Positions 18,287-27,899 of a stretch of 64,000 bases of DNA are shown here, in pieces. Position 1 is the first letter of the stretch. Each line of letters begins with the position of its first letter. The stretch is from NCBI GenBank assembly GCA_002070945.1, contig MWEG01000053.1, forward strand, positions 1 through 64,000. Reading direction: 5' to 3'. The position numbers and the translations under genes were made by a program. The stretch comes from Lentisphaerae bacterium ADurb.Bin082 (GTDB lineage Bacteria > Verrucomicrobiota > Lentisphaeria > Oligosphaerales > Oligosphaeraceae). The notes under the pieces were generated by a model. That model did no database searches. It saw nothing but the letters and a program-made list of their open reading frames with translations, and was not told the DNA's origin.

Positions 18287-18317
18287 TGGCTCTTTTCCGC
18301 CAGGCTCCGCGACTCTT

Positions 18318-19853
18318 TCACCACTGCTGTCGATCCAGCAGCCGGTAGCCGGCCGCTTCCTGAATGTGCACGACTGTGATGCGGTCGCTGCCGTCCAGGT
18401 CAGCCAGGGTACGTGACACGCGCAAAATCCGGTCGTATGCGCGTGCGCTGAGCTTCAAGTCATTAATCACGTTCAGCATGGTCTGGCGGCAGTCGGGGGA
18501 CAGCTCGCAAAAGTCGTCCATGGCTCGGCCGCTCAAGTCGGCATTGCACCGAAAGGGTGTTCCCGCAAAGCGCTGGCGCTGAATAGCGCGGGCCGCCGCC
18601 ACTTTCGCCCGCATGCTGGCCGAGCCTTCCCCTTGCCGCCGGCTCGTCAACAGGGTATCGCTGATTGGGCTGACTTCGATATGCATGTCGATGCGGTCCA
18701 GCAGCGGGCCGGAGATGCGTCCACGGTACACATTGATCTGGAAGGGGTTGCATTGGCAGCGTCTCGTCCTGGATCCGAAATATCCGCATGGGCAGGGATT
18801 CATCGCTGCGACCAGCATAACCCGGGCCGGAAACAGGAACGTGCCGGTCGCCCTTGACAAGGTCACTTCACCGCTCTCCAACGGCTGGCGCAGCACTTCC
18901 AGCACATTGCGCCGGAATTCTGGCAACTCATCCAAAAACAGCACGCCGCAATGCGCCAGGCTCAACTCGCCGGGACGCGGTATCGCCTGTCCGCCGACCA
19001 GGCCAGCGTCGCTGACTGTGTGATGCGGACTGCGAAACGGCCGGCGCACAATCAGGCTCGTCCGCGCATCAAGAACGCCGGCAATGCTGTGGACTTTCGT
19101 CACTTCCAGGGCTTCGTCAAGATCAAGCGGCGGCATAATGCTTGGTAACCGCTTGGCGAGCATGGACTTGCCCGTGCCAGGCGAGCCTAAAAAGAGCAAA
19201 TTATGGCTCCCTGCTGCGGCCACGGTCAGGGCTCGTTTAGCGCTTTCCTGGCCCTTGACGTCAACGTAATCGGGGATGCCCTCATAGACGTCGCGGTACA
19301 GTTGCGACACGTCGACCTTGGTTGGCTGGAAATCGTCTGGCTGAATGAAATAGCGCACTGCTTCGCTGAGGCTTCTCATGCCGAACACGGGAATTCCACC
19401 GCCTGCTGCGGCCTCGTTAGCGTTGGCCTGCGGCACGAGTACGCTGCGCATCCCCTGCTCCCGAGCATGCACGGCCACGGGCAAGGCGCCTTGCGTCGGA
19501 CGGATGGCGCCATCAAAGCCAAGCTCGCCGATCAGCATGGTCTCAGACAGGCGTTCTGCATGGAAGATGCCCTGCGCCGCCAAGATTCCCAGTGCTATCG
19601 CCAAATCGAATGCTGAGCCGGTCTTGCGCAGTTCAGCCGGCGCCAGATTAATCGTGGTTCGGCCAGGCGGCGGTCGAAAGCCGCTTTCATACAACGCCGA
19701 CCACACGCGTTCACGGCTCTCCCGCACCACCGTGTCGGGCAGGCCAACCATCTGAATCATGGTGTCCTGACCTGCGCCCGTCACGTTCACCTCAACTTCA
19801 ACGGTCTTGATGTCAACGCCATGAATGGCCGCACTCCAGCTTCGTGCCAACAT
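18318..19853 (-). CDS. comM: YifB/ComM-family Mg-chelatase-like AAA+ ATPase
   Basis: The 511-aa protein has the usual length and order of this family. An N-terminal Lon-protease-like fold (about 1-190: IQMVGLPDTVVRESRERVWS, FDLAIALGILAAQG) is followed by an AAA+ module with Walker A GSPGTGKSMLAKRLP near residue 222 and a sensor/arginine-finger region with HCGVLFLDELPEF. The Cys-containing insertion NPCPCGYFG and the C-terminal Mg-chelatase domain ending SRTLADLDGSDRITVVHIQE complete it. In competent bacteria ComM helps branch migration during recombination of imported DNA. The ATG at 19853 has AAAGGGGAAG upstream. It converges with tRNA-Leu. Confidence 0.93.
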   Translation of the reverse strand: MLARSWSAAIHGVDIKTVEVEVNVTGAGQDTMIQMVGLPDTVVRESRERVWSALYESGFRPPPGRTTINLAPAELRKTGSAFDLAIALGILAAQGIFHAERLSETMLIGELGFDGAIRPTQGALPVAVHAREQGMRSVLVPQANANEAAAGGGIPVFGMRSLSEAVRYFIQPDDFQPTKVDVSQLYRDVYEGIPDYVDVKGQESAKRALTVAAAGSHNLLFLGSPGTGKSMLAKRLPSIMPPLDLDEALEVTKVHSIAGVLDARTSLIVRRPFRSPHHTVSDAGLVGGQAIPRPGELSLAHCGVLFLDELPEFRRNVLEVLRQPLESGEVTLSRATGTFLFPARVMLVAAMNPCPCGYFGSRTRRCQCNPFQINVYRGRISGPLLDRIDMHIEVSPISDTLLTSRRQGEGSASMRAKVAAARAIQRQRFAGTPFRCNADLSGRAMDDFCELSPDCRQTMLNVINDLKLSARAYDRILRVSRTLADLDGSDRITVVHIQEAAGYRLLDRQQW

Positions 19854-20212
19854 TTTCGCTTCCCCTTTCGTTAAGCAATGACCGGGATGCCAGGCCAAAA
19901 CGCCCAAGACGGCGCCCCCGCCGCAACAAACGCGCTTTCATCGCTAAAAATGAAATTCCACCTGCCAATAATTAAACAACTGCCTACATGATACAATATC
20001 ACTTTTCCAGCATTTTGCAATTCATTTATTTTCATAATAAATCACAATAAATCCAAGTATAGGCACATTTTTCCAGGTGCCAATCCCCGGCCGCCGCCAA
20101 GCCGCTTTATCGCCGATCAGGGGACGATGTCACCATACATTGCGTAAATTGGCTTTATTCGCATTGCGTCGGCATGTTCATGGTTTATTTTACCTAATTA
20201 AGGAGCGCGACC
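19854..20212. promoter_or_regulatory. divergent intergenic region with AT-rich inverted repeat
   Basis: This 359-bp gap between comM and the sialidase-like gene must hold both promoters. An inverted repeat ATTTATT-N5-AATAAAT (20024-20030/20036-20042) and a direct repeat AATAAATC (20036-20043, 20046-20053) are candidate regulator sites. I see no convincing -35/-10 pair and no small gene. Confidence 0.35.
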
Positions 20213-21337
20213 TTGATAACTGCCATCGAACCATATATCATTCAAGAAGGCTATGACCGCAAAACCTGCTGGGTGCAGTCCCGCGCCGGCGTTTTTCCGG
20301 ATGGTCAGGCCGTTCTCACCACGCAGAAACTCCTGCTGACAGGCAGTGACATTTTTTATGGCCTGCACAGCCGCCACAGCCAGGACAGCGGCTTAAGCTG
20401 GTCGCCGCTGACAGCCCAGGCCGGACTCAACCGGCGTCCTTACGGCGACGGCTTAGTCATCTGTCCCTGCGACGGTACGCCAGCCTGGCATAAAGCCAGT
20501 CAAACGATGCTGCTGACTGGCCACACGGCCGTGTACCGCGATGACACCCTCGCTCGCCCCTACCAGCATTTCACCTTTTACAGCACCTACGAACCAGCCA
20601 CCCGCTGCTGGGCCGAGTGGCGCACCCTCGACCTGCCAGACGCAACCGGCCTGCTGGCCAGCTGCGGCGCCGGCTGCACTCAGCGCTTTGATCTGCCTGA
20701 TGGCGACATTCTCCTCCCCGTCTACGGCCCTGGCCAGCCGCCCGCCCCAGACTGCGCCGTGGTCATTCTCCGCTGCGGCTTTGACGGCAAGACCTTGACC
20801 TTCAAGGAAGCTGGCCAGCCGCTCTGTCTCACGGGCGGCCGCGGCTTTGTCGAACCGTCTGTCACCGCCTATAGTGGGCGTTTCTTTTTGACCTTGCGCA
20901 ACGACAGCAAAGGCTACGTTGCCAGCAGCGAGGACGGCTTGCACTATTCCACTCCCAAGCCATGGTGCTGGGAAGACGGCACGGAAATCGGCAACTACAA
21001 CACGCAGCAGCACTGGCTCGTTGGCGGGGGCGACTTGTACCTGGTCTACACCCGTCGCGGCGCTGGCAACGACCACATTTTCCGGCACCGAGCGCCGCTG
21101 TTCATCGCCCAGGTCGATCCAGAGCGACTCTGCCTCCTGCGCACCACTGAGCGCGTCGCCGTGCCGGAAAAAGGCGCACGCCTCGGCAATTTCGGCGTCA
21201 CTAGAGTCTCGGACAGCGAATCCTGGGTCGTCGTCTCAGAGTGGATGCAGACCACAGCGCCCAATCCCTATGACTACACCGTCTGCGAAAAATATGGCGC
21301 CAACAACAGGATTTGGCGGTCACGCATCTTGTTCTGA
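20213..21337 (+). CDS. BNR-repeat sialidase-like protein
   Basis: This 374-aa protein has the six-bladed propeller pattern of the sialidase superfamily. An Asp-box (SQDSGLSWS) lies at about residues 56-63, an early arginine context is in CWVQSRAGVFPDGQAVLTTQ, and GFVEPSVTAYSGRFFLTLRN and VASSEDGLHYSTPKPW are later strands. The start is a TTG at 20213, supported by AAGGAG 7 nt upstream and by the lack of a nearby ATG. No signal peptide is seen. True sialidase activity is uncertain, because many family members act on other glycans. A large secreted multidomain gene follows 53 bases later. Confidence 0.7.
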   Translation: MITAIEPYIIQEGYDRKTCWVQSRAGVFPDGQAVLTTQKLLLTGSDIFYGLHSRHSQDSGLSWSPLTAQAGLNRRPYGDGLVICPCDGTPAWHKASQTMLLTGHTAVYRDDTLARPYQHFTFYSTYEPATRCWAEWRTLDLPDATGLLASCGAGCTQRFDLPDGDILLPVYGPGQPPAPDCAVVILRCGFDGKTLTFKEAGQPLCLTGGRGFVEPSVTAYSGRFFLTLRNDSKGYVASSEDGLHYSTPKPWCWEDGTEIGNYNTQQHWLVGGGDLYLVYTRRGAGNDHIFRHRAPLFIAQVDPERLCLLRTTERVAVPEKGARLGNFGVTRVSDSESWVVVSEWMQTTAPNPYDYTVCEKYGANNRIWRSRILF

Positions 21338-21390
21338 CCAGCCATCGCCTCATCCATCCTTCGTTAACACCTCTTCTCCGGTTTTCCATT

Positions 21391-24300
21391 ATGCGTTCAA
21401 TTTTTCTGTTTATCGCCACCGTCGGGCTACTTGCCGCCTCTGCCGGCGTCGCTCAGAACGCCTACGTCGCCACCTGCTCATTCACGGCAGCCAAGCGCCG
21501 CCCCGCCCAGGCGACCAGCGTACTGACGATTACCGACCGCAGCCAGACGCCGCAGGTGACGATGAGCTTCAACGGACGCGAACTTTCCCTCGTCGACCAA
21601 AGCACCGACTCGCCTCGACAGCTGCTGACTGCGGCCATACAGTTGACGCCAGGCGAGCATCAACTCCGCCTCTGGCTATCGACTTCGCAGACGGAAGTCG
21701 ACCTGGATGGCATCCGCTTGGGATTAGGTCCCGGCCTTGACGTCAGCGGCCGGCCTGGCATCGCCTTTCAGCCAGGTTCTGGAATCACCGCCCCGGAGAA
21801 ACCGCGCTTGCAGAAAATCGCCCCTATTGCTTTCCACGATGACTTTGCCCGCGTCGAGGCAACAGACGAAGATTCGCAATGGGAAACCATCCAGGGTGCC
21901 TTCATGGTCAACATGAGCCGCAATCCAGACAATAGCCAAAGCGCTTTCCAGCTCTGGGCCGCAGCTCCAGACGGCGAGGCTTTCGCCCTGGCCAGACACT
22001 CGCACTGGTTCTGGCAGAATCTCCGCTATGGCGTCTCAGTTCTGCCCGATGACGAGACAGCGGAATGGGGCATCACCTTCGGCTGGCTTGACCAGGACAA
22101 CTACCACTTGTTCGCCGTCACCCAGAATCGCAAGTCAGCCCAGGCACGGCTCATCCTAGTCAGAAACGGCAATCCGAAAACCCTGGCGGAAACGGTACTC
22201 GAAAAGCAACGGCAAGCCTGGATCAGGGCAGATGTCATCGCTGTCAACGGCAGATTCCAAGCTTATCTTGGCGGCCGGCAGGTCTTGACTGCCAAAGACG
22301 ACGCATCCATTGCCGGCCGGGTCGGCCTCTACCTCAATCACACTCGCCAGGCCTTTTTTGACGATGTCAGCGTCGTCTCCGCCGACCCTGCCGAGCTTGA
22401 CCAGCCTTTGCGCGAGCCGTTCGGCCCCTGCGAACAACCGTGGTCTGACTTCTCTGGCAAGCGCTTTTTGACCGACCCGCACATGTCGCAATGGGCGCAT
22501 CCGCGCAGTTTCTGGTCTGACGACGGCCAGGGCCTGTATTGGTTCCGGAGTCGGCTTTTCCACCACCTCGCCATGACCTGGAAGCCAGAAAAAAGCCGCC
22601 CGCTGCCAGCCACCGCCAAAATCATCCTGTTCGCTTCAGAAAAGCAACCCGAGACCGGCTACTGCTTCGCCTTTGCCAAAACAGCTGTCACCCTGCTGAA
22701 AGACAACCGCCAAGTCGCCAACGCGACCATCCCAGAGCAGATTTCTGAGCTGACTGCCGCTGCCAACGGAGACGGCGCCATTGTCCTGACCGTCAATGGT
22801 CAGGCTTGCCTCACCTGGCAGGACGAGCAGCCGCTCCGTAAGGGCTGGCTGGCGGCTGACTTGGGCCGCACCAGTGGCCTCTCCTCAAGCCAGCTTGAGA
22901 AACCTGACTGGCGCGACCATGCCCTGGTCACGTCAACCAATCGGCTCGACTACAGCTTTGAACACGCGCCGACCGCCTGGATGCCGCAGGCCGGGAACTG
23001 GCAAGGTACGCATCGCTGGGCCTGCGTGCCAAAATGGTCTTTTTTCGCTGGACGAGGCCCGGCCGGCCCTGCTGAAACCCTCCACGGCAACGCCATCCTC
23101 TGGAATCTCCGCAAAATCCAGGGCGACTTTGACCTGGAGTTGTTCATGGCTCCGCTGGAAGGAACCCCGCAGCGGGCCCACTTCTCTTTCCCAATCCCCC
23201 TCAATGTCGCCTTTGGCGCTGACGGCAAAAACCTCGATTCCGGCTACAACCTGGTCTTTGGCACCTACGATGTGCCCTCACAGCTCTTTTCCGGTCATGA
23301 GCTGCTAGCGGAAAACAGCGACCGCATCTTGCCGAAACTGCGCCTGAAGGAAGCAGCATGGTACCACCGCATGACCCAGACCTGGCAGCACCTCCGCATC
23401 CAGCGCCGCGACGGCCGCATCCTGGCCCATGCCGCCACTCATGGCGACGACGCCGAGTACCAAGGCCTGCAACCGCTCTTTGACGTGCCTGCCAAAAACA
23501 GCGACCAAGCCGACCAATTCGCGGTCTGGACCTGGGGTGACAATGGCCTCGCCATTGCCCGGGCAACGTTATCTTTCCAGGACAGCACCGGCCCGGCAGC
23601 ACCGCCGCCCCTGCCAACGCCAAGAACAGCGCGAACCGCTGCGTCAAACCAGGAGCCGCGCCACTACGTGCGCTATCAGAATCCCATTCCCGGCGGCCAG
23701 TTTGCCACCATCATGCATCACCTGCCTTTCAACATCAACGACACCGCGCTGCTGACCATGCTTTGGCGACCCGGCCCAAACACCAGGCTCAGCCTGCTGG
23801 CAACTGTCCGCGACCAATGCGCGGAATGGGTTCTCACCGGCCCACAGAAAACCCGCGACTACACTATCGCCATGCCAGCGCCGACCTCCCAGCCCCATCC
23901 CGACTTTCCGGGATGGCACACAGTCACTATCAACTTCCATCAACTCAAAACATTTTTCCCGGGGCCGGAACCGCTAGTCATCGAACAAATCGCTATCGGC
24001 AGCCCCTATGACAGCCTGGATGAAATCGCTGGCCTGGGAGTCAATCCGCTCGGCGCCTGGATGGACGTGGCCTTTCTCAAGCTGTCGCCGACTCCGCCCC
24101 CGTCGTTTCTCCCTGCCGCGCCAGACTGGCATCTGACCGTGCATGGATGCCCATTTCATGATGACTTCGAGGAATCTTACGGAGAGTGGCATCGCCTGGG
24201 CGGGCCGGATGGCGCTGCCCTGCTCCTGGACCGGACAACGCCCGCCTCTGGTCACGCCTCGCTCCGGCTGCTCAATCAGCGCGTCGGCGGCCCAGCCGGA

Positions 24301-25776
24301 GCTTGGATCACCAGGACGCCCTTCCGACTGGATGCCTTCCCTACGCTGACTTTCCAGGCCCGCATCCCTGCTGGCATCGAAATCAACCTCATCGTCATCG
24401 CCAATCAACAGACCTTTGAAATCGGCCTGACTGGCATGGACAGAACCTGGCCGAAAATCGGCCAAGCCGATGGTTTCAAGCAGGACAACACCTGGCAGCG
24501 AGTCGTCATTCCGCTGGCCGCCTGGCTGCAACCGCGCTTCTCTGACAAGCCGGTCATCATCGAGGCGCTGGCTTTGGCTGACAGCCGACGCATGTCCTCG
24601 TATCAGCGCCGTGCCTACTGGATTGACGACTTCCAGCTGGCCCCAGCAATGGCACCGGCCACAGCCATGTCCCTGCACAGCGCCAATCCTGCCAATCCCG
24701 TCACCGCGTTCCAAGTCGTGGCTGACAATGCCCCCACAGCAGCGACTGACCAGGCAGAAGTGCGCCCCGGCACCACCCTGACCCTCCAAGGCCTGCCTGC
24801 CGAGGCCGAATGGCTGCACATCACCCCGCATTTTCAAAACGGCCTCCAAGGCAGAACCAGGCACGTGCGCATCCAAAAAGTCGATGCCGTTGATGCGACC
24901 CTGCCAACCGCGACGCCTCCGGCCGTCGACCCGGCACCCCAGGCGCCCTACATCTCCTACATCCCTTCTGACCGGTTGTGCCGCAACACCTTCGAAGTCG
25001 CTCCCGGCGCCTTGGAGACTAATGCCGATTTTGGACACTTCTCCATCCGCCGGGAAGCCTGGGTTCTGCGCAACGAACGCCACAGCGCCACCGGTGCCTC
25101 CTCCGCCGAACTGGTCAACCTGGACGACAACGGCTTCTGCTCCATTTACCTCCGCAAGCCGGCCTGGGACCCGCAGCGCTGGCCCTGCGTTGCCTTTGAC
25201 TATATGTTCGCCCAGCCCGGCTGCAATCTCAACCTGACTCTTTTAGTCAATGGTGCCCTGACCGTGGTGGAATGGACCGGCCCCAATGGCCCCCACAACC
25301 ACTTCTCCCCGGGCATAGTCGGCAAAACGCCATACGCCAAGCAGGATAGCCAATGGCATCAGACCAGCTTCAACCTTCTGGAAATGCTGCAACAAACCCG
25401 CTTTGCCAAGACCGGAGTGCCGGTCGGCCTGGAAGCATACGAATTGGCGACTTGGGCCACCCGGCACCATGGCAGCGGCTATGAAAACCCCCACGATGCC
25501 CGCGTTTACTTTGACAACTTCACCATCTTTTCCGAAAAAGGCCGCGATCCCGCCTTTGAATGGAAAGTGCCAGGTGCGCCGCCGCCTATCGCCGGCTACT
25601 CAATCCTCTTTGACCAGACGGCTGATTCGACTCCGCCTGAGCAAATCACCACCAAGGAACCGCGCATGGCCTATCACGACGTTGCGCCTGGGCAGTGGTT
25701 CCTCCACGTCCGCGCCGTCTCCGAGTCCGGCGCCTGGGGGCCGAAGGCCACTTGCGCCATCACCATCCGGGAATAA
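21391..25776 (+). CDS. very large secreted multidomain protein, probably carbohydrate-binding
   Basis: I cannot name this 1461-aa protein. MRSIFLFIATVGLLAASAG is a clear signal peptide. The body is a string of beta-sandwich-like units, each ending near a DDF/DNF motif: FHDDFARVEATD near 150, FFDDVSVVSAD near 325, CPFHDDFEESYGEWHRLGG near 925, YWIDDFQLAP near 1085 and VYFDNFTIFSEKG near 1375. These resemble LamG/DUF1080-type or family 16 carbohydrate-binding modules. The C-terminal 70 residues are fibronectin-like (HDVAPGQWFLHVRAVSE). No catalytic centre was recognised. It is probably co-expressed with the sialidase-like gene upstream. The ATG at 21391 is chosen for the signal peptide. Confidence 0.6.
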   Translation: MRSIFLFIATVGLLAASAGVAQNAYVATCSFTAAKRRPAQATSVLTITDRSQTPQVTMSFNGRELSLVDQSTDSPRQLLTAAIQLTPGEHQLRLWLSTSQTEVDLDGIRLGLGPGLDVSGRPGIAFQPGSGITAPEKPRLQKIAPIAFHDDFARVEATDEDSQWETIQGAFMVNMSRNPDNSQSAFQLWAAAPDGEAFALARHSHWFWQNLRYGVSVLPDDETAEWGITFGWLDQDNYHLFAVTQNRKSAQARLILVRNGNPKTLAETVLEKQRQAWIRADVIAVNGRFQAYLGGRQVLTAKDDASIAGRVGLYLNHTRQAFFDDVSVVSADPAELDQPLREPFGPCEQPWSDFSGKRFLTDPHMSQWAHPRSFWSDDGQGLYWFRSRLFHHLAMTWKPEKSRPLPATAKIILFASEKQPETGYCFAFAKTAVTLLKDNRQVANATIPEQISELTAAANGDGAIVLTVNGQACLTWQDEQPLRKGWLAADLGRTSGLSSSQLEKPDWRDHALVTSTNRLDYSFEHAPTAWMPQAGNWQGTHRWACVPKWSFFAGRGPAGPAETLHGNAILWNLRKIQGDFDLELFMAPLEGTPQRAHFSFPIPLNVAFGADGKNLDSGYNLVFGTYDVPSQLFSGHELLAENSDRILPKLRLKEAAWYHRMTQTWQHLRIQRRDGRILAHAATHGDDAEYQGLQPLFDVPAKNSDQADQFAVWTWGDNGLAIARATLSFQDSTGPAAPPPLPTPRTARTAASNQEPRHYVRYQNPIPGGQFATIMHHLPFNINDTALLTMLWRPGPNTRLSLLATVRDQCAEWVLTGPQKTRDYTIAMPAPTSQPHPDFPGWHTVTINFHQLKTFFPGPEPLVIEQIAIGSPYDSLDEIAGLGVNPLGAWMDVAFLKLSPTPPPSFLPAAPDWHLTVHGCPFHDDFEESYGEWHRLGGPDGAALLLDRTTPASGHASLRLLNQRVGGPAGAWITRTPFRLDAFPTLTFQARIPAGIEINLIVIANQQTFEIGLTGMDRTWPKIGQADGFKQDNTWQRVVIPLAAWLQPRFSDKPVIIEALALADSRRMSSYQRRAYWIDDFQLAPAMAPATAMSLHSANPANPVTAFQVVADNAPTAATDQAEVRPGTTLTLQGLPAEAEWLHITPHFQNGLQGRTRHVRIQKVDAVDATLPTATPPAVDPAPQAPYISYIPSDRLCRNTFEVAPGALETNADFGHFSIRREAWVLRNERHSATGASSAELVNLDDNGFCSIYLRKPAWDPQRWPCVAFDYMFAQPGCNLNLTLLVNGALTVVEWTGPNGPHNHFSPGIVGKTPYAKQDSQWHQTSFNLLEMLQQTRFAKTGVPVGLEAYELATWATRHHGSGYENPHDARVYFDNFTIFSEKGRDPAFEWKVPGAPPPIAGYSILFDQTADSTPPEQITTKEPRMAYHDVAPGQWFLHVRAVSESGAWGPKATCAITIRE

Positions 25777-25813
25777 TCCGGCCGGCGACTGAACAATACC
25801 TTCCAGCGATAAT

Positions 25814-26533
25814 TCAATCGCGGTCGGGATATGGCACTATGCCGCGCTCCAGGACATTGCCCACCCACTCAATATACCATGGCGCCGCATCGCTGGTGCA
25901 AGGCGCTGCCAGGAAATCGTAGAGTTCCCGGGTTTCGACGTGGCCGTCGACAAACACGACATTGACTTGACCGAAGTGGCGGTTGGCGCCTTCGGCCCGA
26001 CTCCGCCAGTCCAGGTCGAGTTCCTCCATCAAGTTGGCCCAGTTGTTGGCGCCGTAAATGACGCACGGGTCGCCGCTGTCAAAGACCAGGTACCCGGCTG
26101 AGGGCTGCGTGATATGCGCTGTCAGGCTGCCGCGATTGCCCTGGGTGCCATCGTAGTTCCAGCCATAGTTGCCGTCATACAAATGACATGATGTTCGCGT
26201 CGCTTCCGGTGCTTCCTGCGGGCTTTCCGGGCATGACAGCACGCCAGTGTCCCCGTAGTACGGCAGCATATACCATGCCCAATTGAGTCCGCCATGCACA
26301 TACAGGTCTTTGGCGTAGGGCGGCAGCCGATGCCGATAATCATGCGAATACAACAGAAAAGCTGTACACAGCTGCTTCAGGTTGCTGGTGCACGACACCC
26401 GCCTGGCCTGACCATGCGCCTTATGAAACGCAGGCAACACCATCGAGGCCAGGATCGAAATGATCGCAATGACGACCAGCATCTCAATCAAAGTGAAAAA
26501 ACGCCCCCGGCTAAAATGATTGCTGACAGCCAT
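25814..26533 (-). CDS. type IV pilin-like (prepilin N-terminal motif) secreted protein
   Basis: This 239-aa protein shows [20 protein letters not shown] near residue 12, then [19 protein letters not shown] and the C-terminal signature [20 protein letters not shown]. These are the classic features of the PVC pilin-like family. The residue before FTLIE is Phe (RF|FTLIE), again not Gly. AAAGGAG lies 10 nt before the ATG. It converges with the large secreted gene (37 bases between stops). No regulator lies beside it, unlike the copy at 16060. It may form a surface or periplasmic accessory to glycan breakdown, which is inference. Confidence 0.8.
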   Translation of the reverse strand: MAVSNHFSRGRFFTLIEMLVVIAIISILASMVLPAFHKAHGQARRVSCTSNLKQLCTAFLLYSHDYRHRLPPYAKDLYVHGGLNWAWYMLPYYGDTGVLSCPESPQEAPEATRTSCHLYDGNYGWNYDGTQGNRGSLTAHITQPSAGYLVFDSGDPCVIYGANNWANLMEELDLDWRSRAEGANRHFGQVNVVFVDGHVETRELYDFLAAPCTSDAAPWYIEWVGNVLERGIVPYPDRD

Positions 26534-26747
26534 ATAAATCCGCTCCTTTCCAAAATGGAGATTGAACCGACGCAACTCGACGGACAATCACCAAATTAAA
26601 TGGAAAAAAGCAAACGTCAAATGGCGAAAGAAAATATCATGGAAAGTCGTAACTTATTGCAAACAAGCATAAATATGACTATGGAAACACAGCGGAAAAT
26701 GATTGCTTTCAAAGGCGTTCAGATGCATTGGGGCAAGCGGCGAGAAA

Positions 26748-26842
26748 CTGAATGCTGAATGCTGAATGCTGAATGCTGAATGCTGAATGCTGAATGCTGA
26801 ATGCTGAGGCGCATTTCATAATTCATAATTCATAATTCATAA
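26748..26842. repeat. two adjacent heptanucleotide tandem arrays (CTGAATG x8, TTCATAA x4)
   Basis: Eight exact CTGAATG units (26748-26803) are followed after 11 bases by four TTCATAA units (26815-26842). CTGAATG is a circular permutation of GCTGAAT, the complement of the ATTCAGC unit at 8738, so the same heptamer occurs in opposite orientation 18 kb apart. Confidence 0.9.
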
Positions 26843-26880
26843 TTCGTTAGACGCGAGGGGGCTAATACGGCGAGGCGTTC

Positions 26881-26970
26881 GCTGTCCACACCGTCCACCA
26901 TGTCCACTGCGAGCGTCCACCGGGGCTGTAACATGCGGCAAACTAAAGTTTGAACTACGTACGGTACGGC
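26881..26970 (+). repeat. composite intergenic repeat: modules C and B
   Basis: Bases 26881-26922 hold four GTCCAC units. Bases 26934-26968 hold GCAAACTAAAGTTTGAACTA and CGTACGGTACGG, a diverged module B in which the inner palindrome is conserved by paired changes (AAACTAAAGTTT against AAGCTAAAGCTT). The 441-base gap 26534-26974 otherwise holds the leader of the pilin-like gene and no coding frame. Confidence 0.65.
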
Positions 26971-26974
26971 GCAT

Positions 26975-27889
26975 TCACTGCTTCGGCTCGTCGATGGACA
27001 GAAATATGGCATCGCCCTGGCTATTGATGCGGATGCCGAGAAAATTGCCGACTCCGGCCGACTCGCAGAGCGTCTGCCCTGGGGCAATTTCATGCAGTCC
27101 AGGGCGGGCGAGGTAGTTGTGACGGATCGGCGCCAGGGGATACCAGTTGGTGAACGGCACCCGCAGCTGCCCGCCATGAGCGTGCCCGGAAAATGCTACG
27201 GTCCAGGCAAACTTCTGCAAGTACATCAGGATCGCGTCCGGGTTATGCACCAAGAGCAAGGTCGGCACAGCCCAGGCATTGTCGTCCTCTTTCAGCGACA
27301 AGCATTTTTCCGGCGCCAGGTCTGATTTCCAGAAGTCGCCTACGCCGACCAGGCGCAGCTCCTGGCCATTTATCGTCACGGTCACGGCTTCATTGACCAG
27401 CACAACGACCCCGCATTGGCGCAAATCGCGGAGCAAATCCTGCTGGTCGATTTTATAGTCGTGGTTGCCCAGGCAGGCATACGTAGGCATCAAGCTGCAT
27501 AGTTCTGACAGCAGCCCCATCACCTCGACACGGCGCGGCACCGAGATTGGCAGTTCAAAATCCCCGGTCAGCACGGCCAGGTCAGCTCCGCGTTCATGGG
27601 CGGCCTCCACGACTCGGCGCAGGCGACGCACAGCTAGGCGCCCCTGGCTGAGATGCAAGTCGCTGGCATGCAGGACGCGCAACGCCCCTGCTGGCGGGCG
27701 CAGGGCGCTGCCATCCAGTCGCTCCGCCCGAAAGGCAAACTTGGGCGGCCAAACCAGGCGCAGCAGCCATACGACTGGCGCTGCCAGGAGAGGGCAAAGA
27801 CTTCGACAGATGCACTGCCACCTGGTCAGGCAGCTGCGCACGAGCGCCTCGTCCACCTTGCCGCTGGATGATGCCTCTGGTCTGGCCAC
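26975..27889 (-). CDS. calcineurin-like metallophosphoesterase, YkuE/YaeI-like, membrane-associated
   Basis: The 304-aa protein carries all metal-binding motifs of the fold: HASDLHLS near residue 74, LTGDFE, LGNHDYK, LLVHNPD and SGHAHGGQLRVP. The GHAHGGQ ending matches the YaeI/YkuE branch, which removes phosphate from lipid A precursors or lipids in some bacteria; the substrate here is unknown. The N-terminal segment LCPLLAAPVVWLLRLVW is probably a membrane anchor. The start is a GTG 10 bases after the uronate isomerase stop codon and is the only early start in frame. It is the last gene of a three-gene minus-strand operon. Confidence 0.82.
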   Translation of the reverse strand: MARPEASSSGKVDEALVRSCLTRWQCICRSLCPLLAAPVVWLLRLVWPPKFAFRAERLDGSALRPPAGALRVLHASDLHLSQGRLAVRRLRRVVEAAHERGADLAVLTGDFELPISVPRRVEVMGLLSELCSLMPTYACLGNHDYKIDQQDLLRDLRQCGVVVLVNEAVTVTINGQELRLVGVGDFWKSDLAPEKCLSLKEDDNAWAVPTLLLVHNPDAILMYLQKFAWTVAFSGHAHGGQLRVPFTNWYPLAPIRHNYLARPGLHEIAPGQTLCESAGVGNFLGIRINSQGDAIFLSIDEPKQ

Positions 27890-27899
27890 GGCGACTCAA

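Noticed and set aside
23974..25083. 369-codon minus-strand frame inside the large secreted gene
   Set aside because: The coding strand has signal peptide, motifs and consistent G/C third positions; the opposite frame has none.
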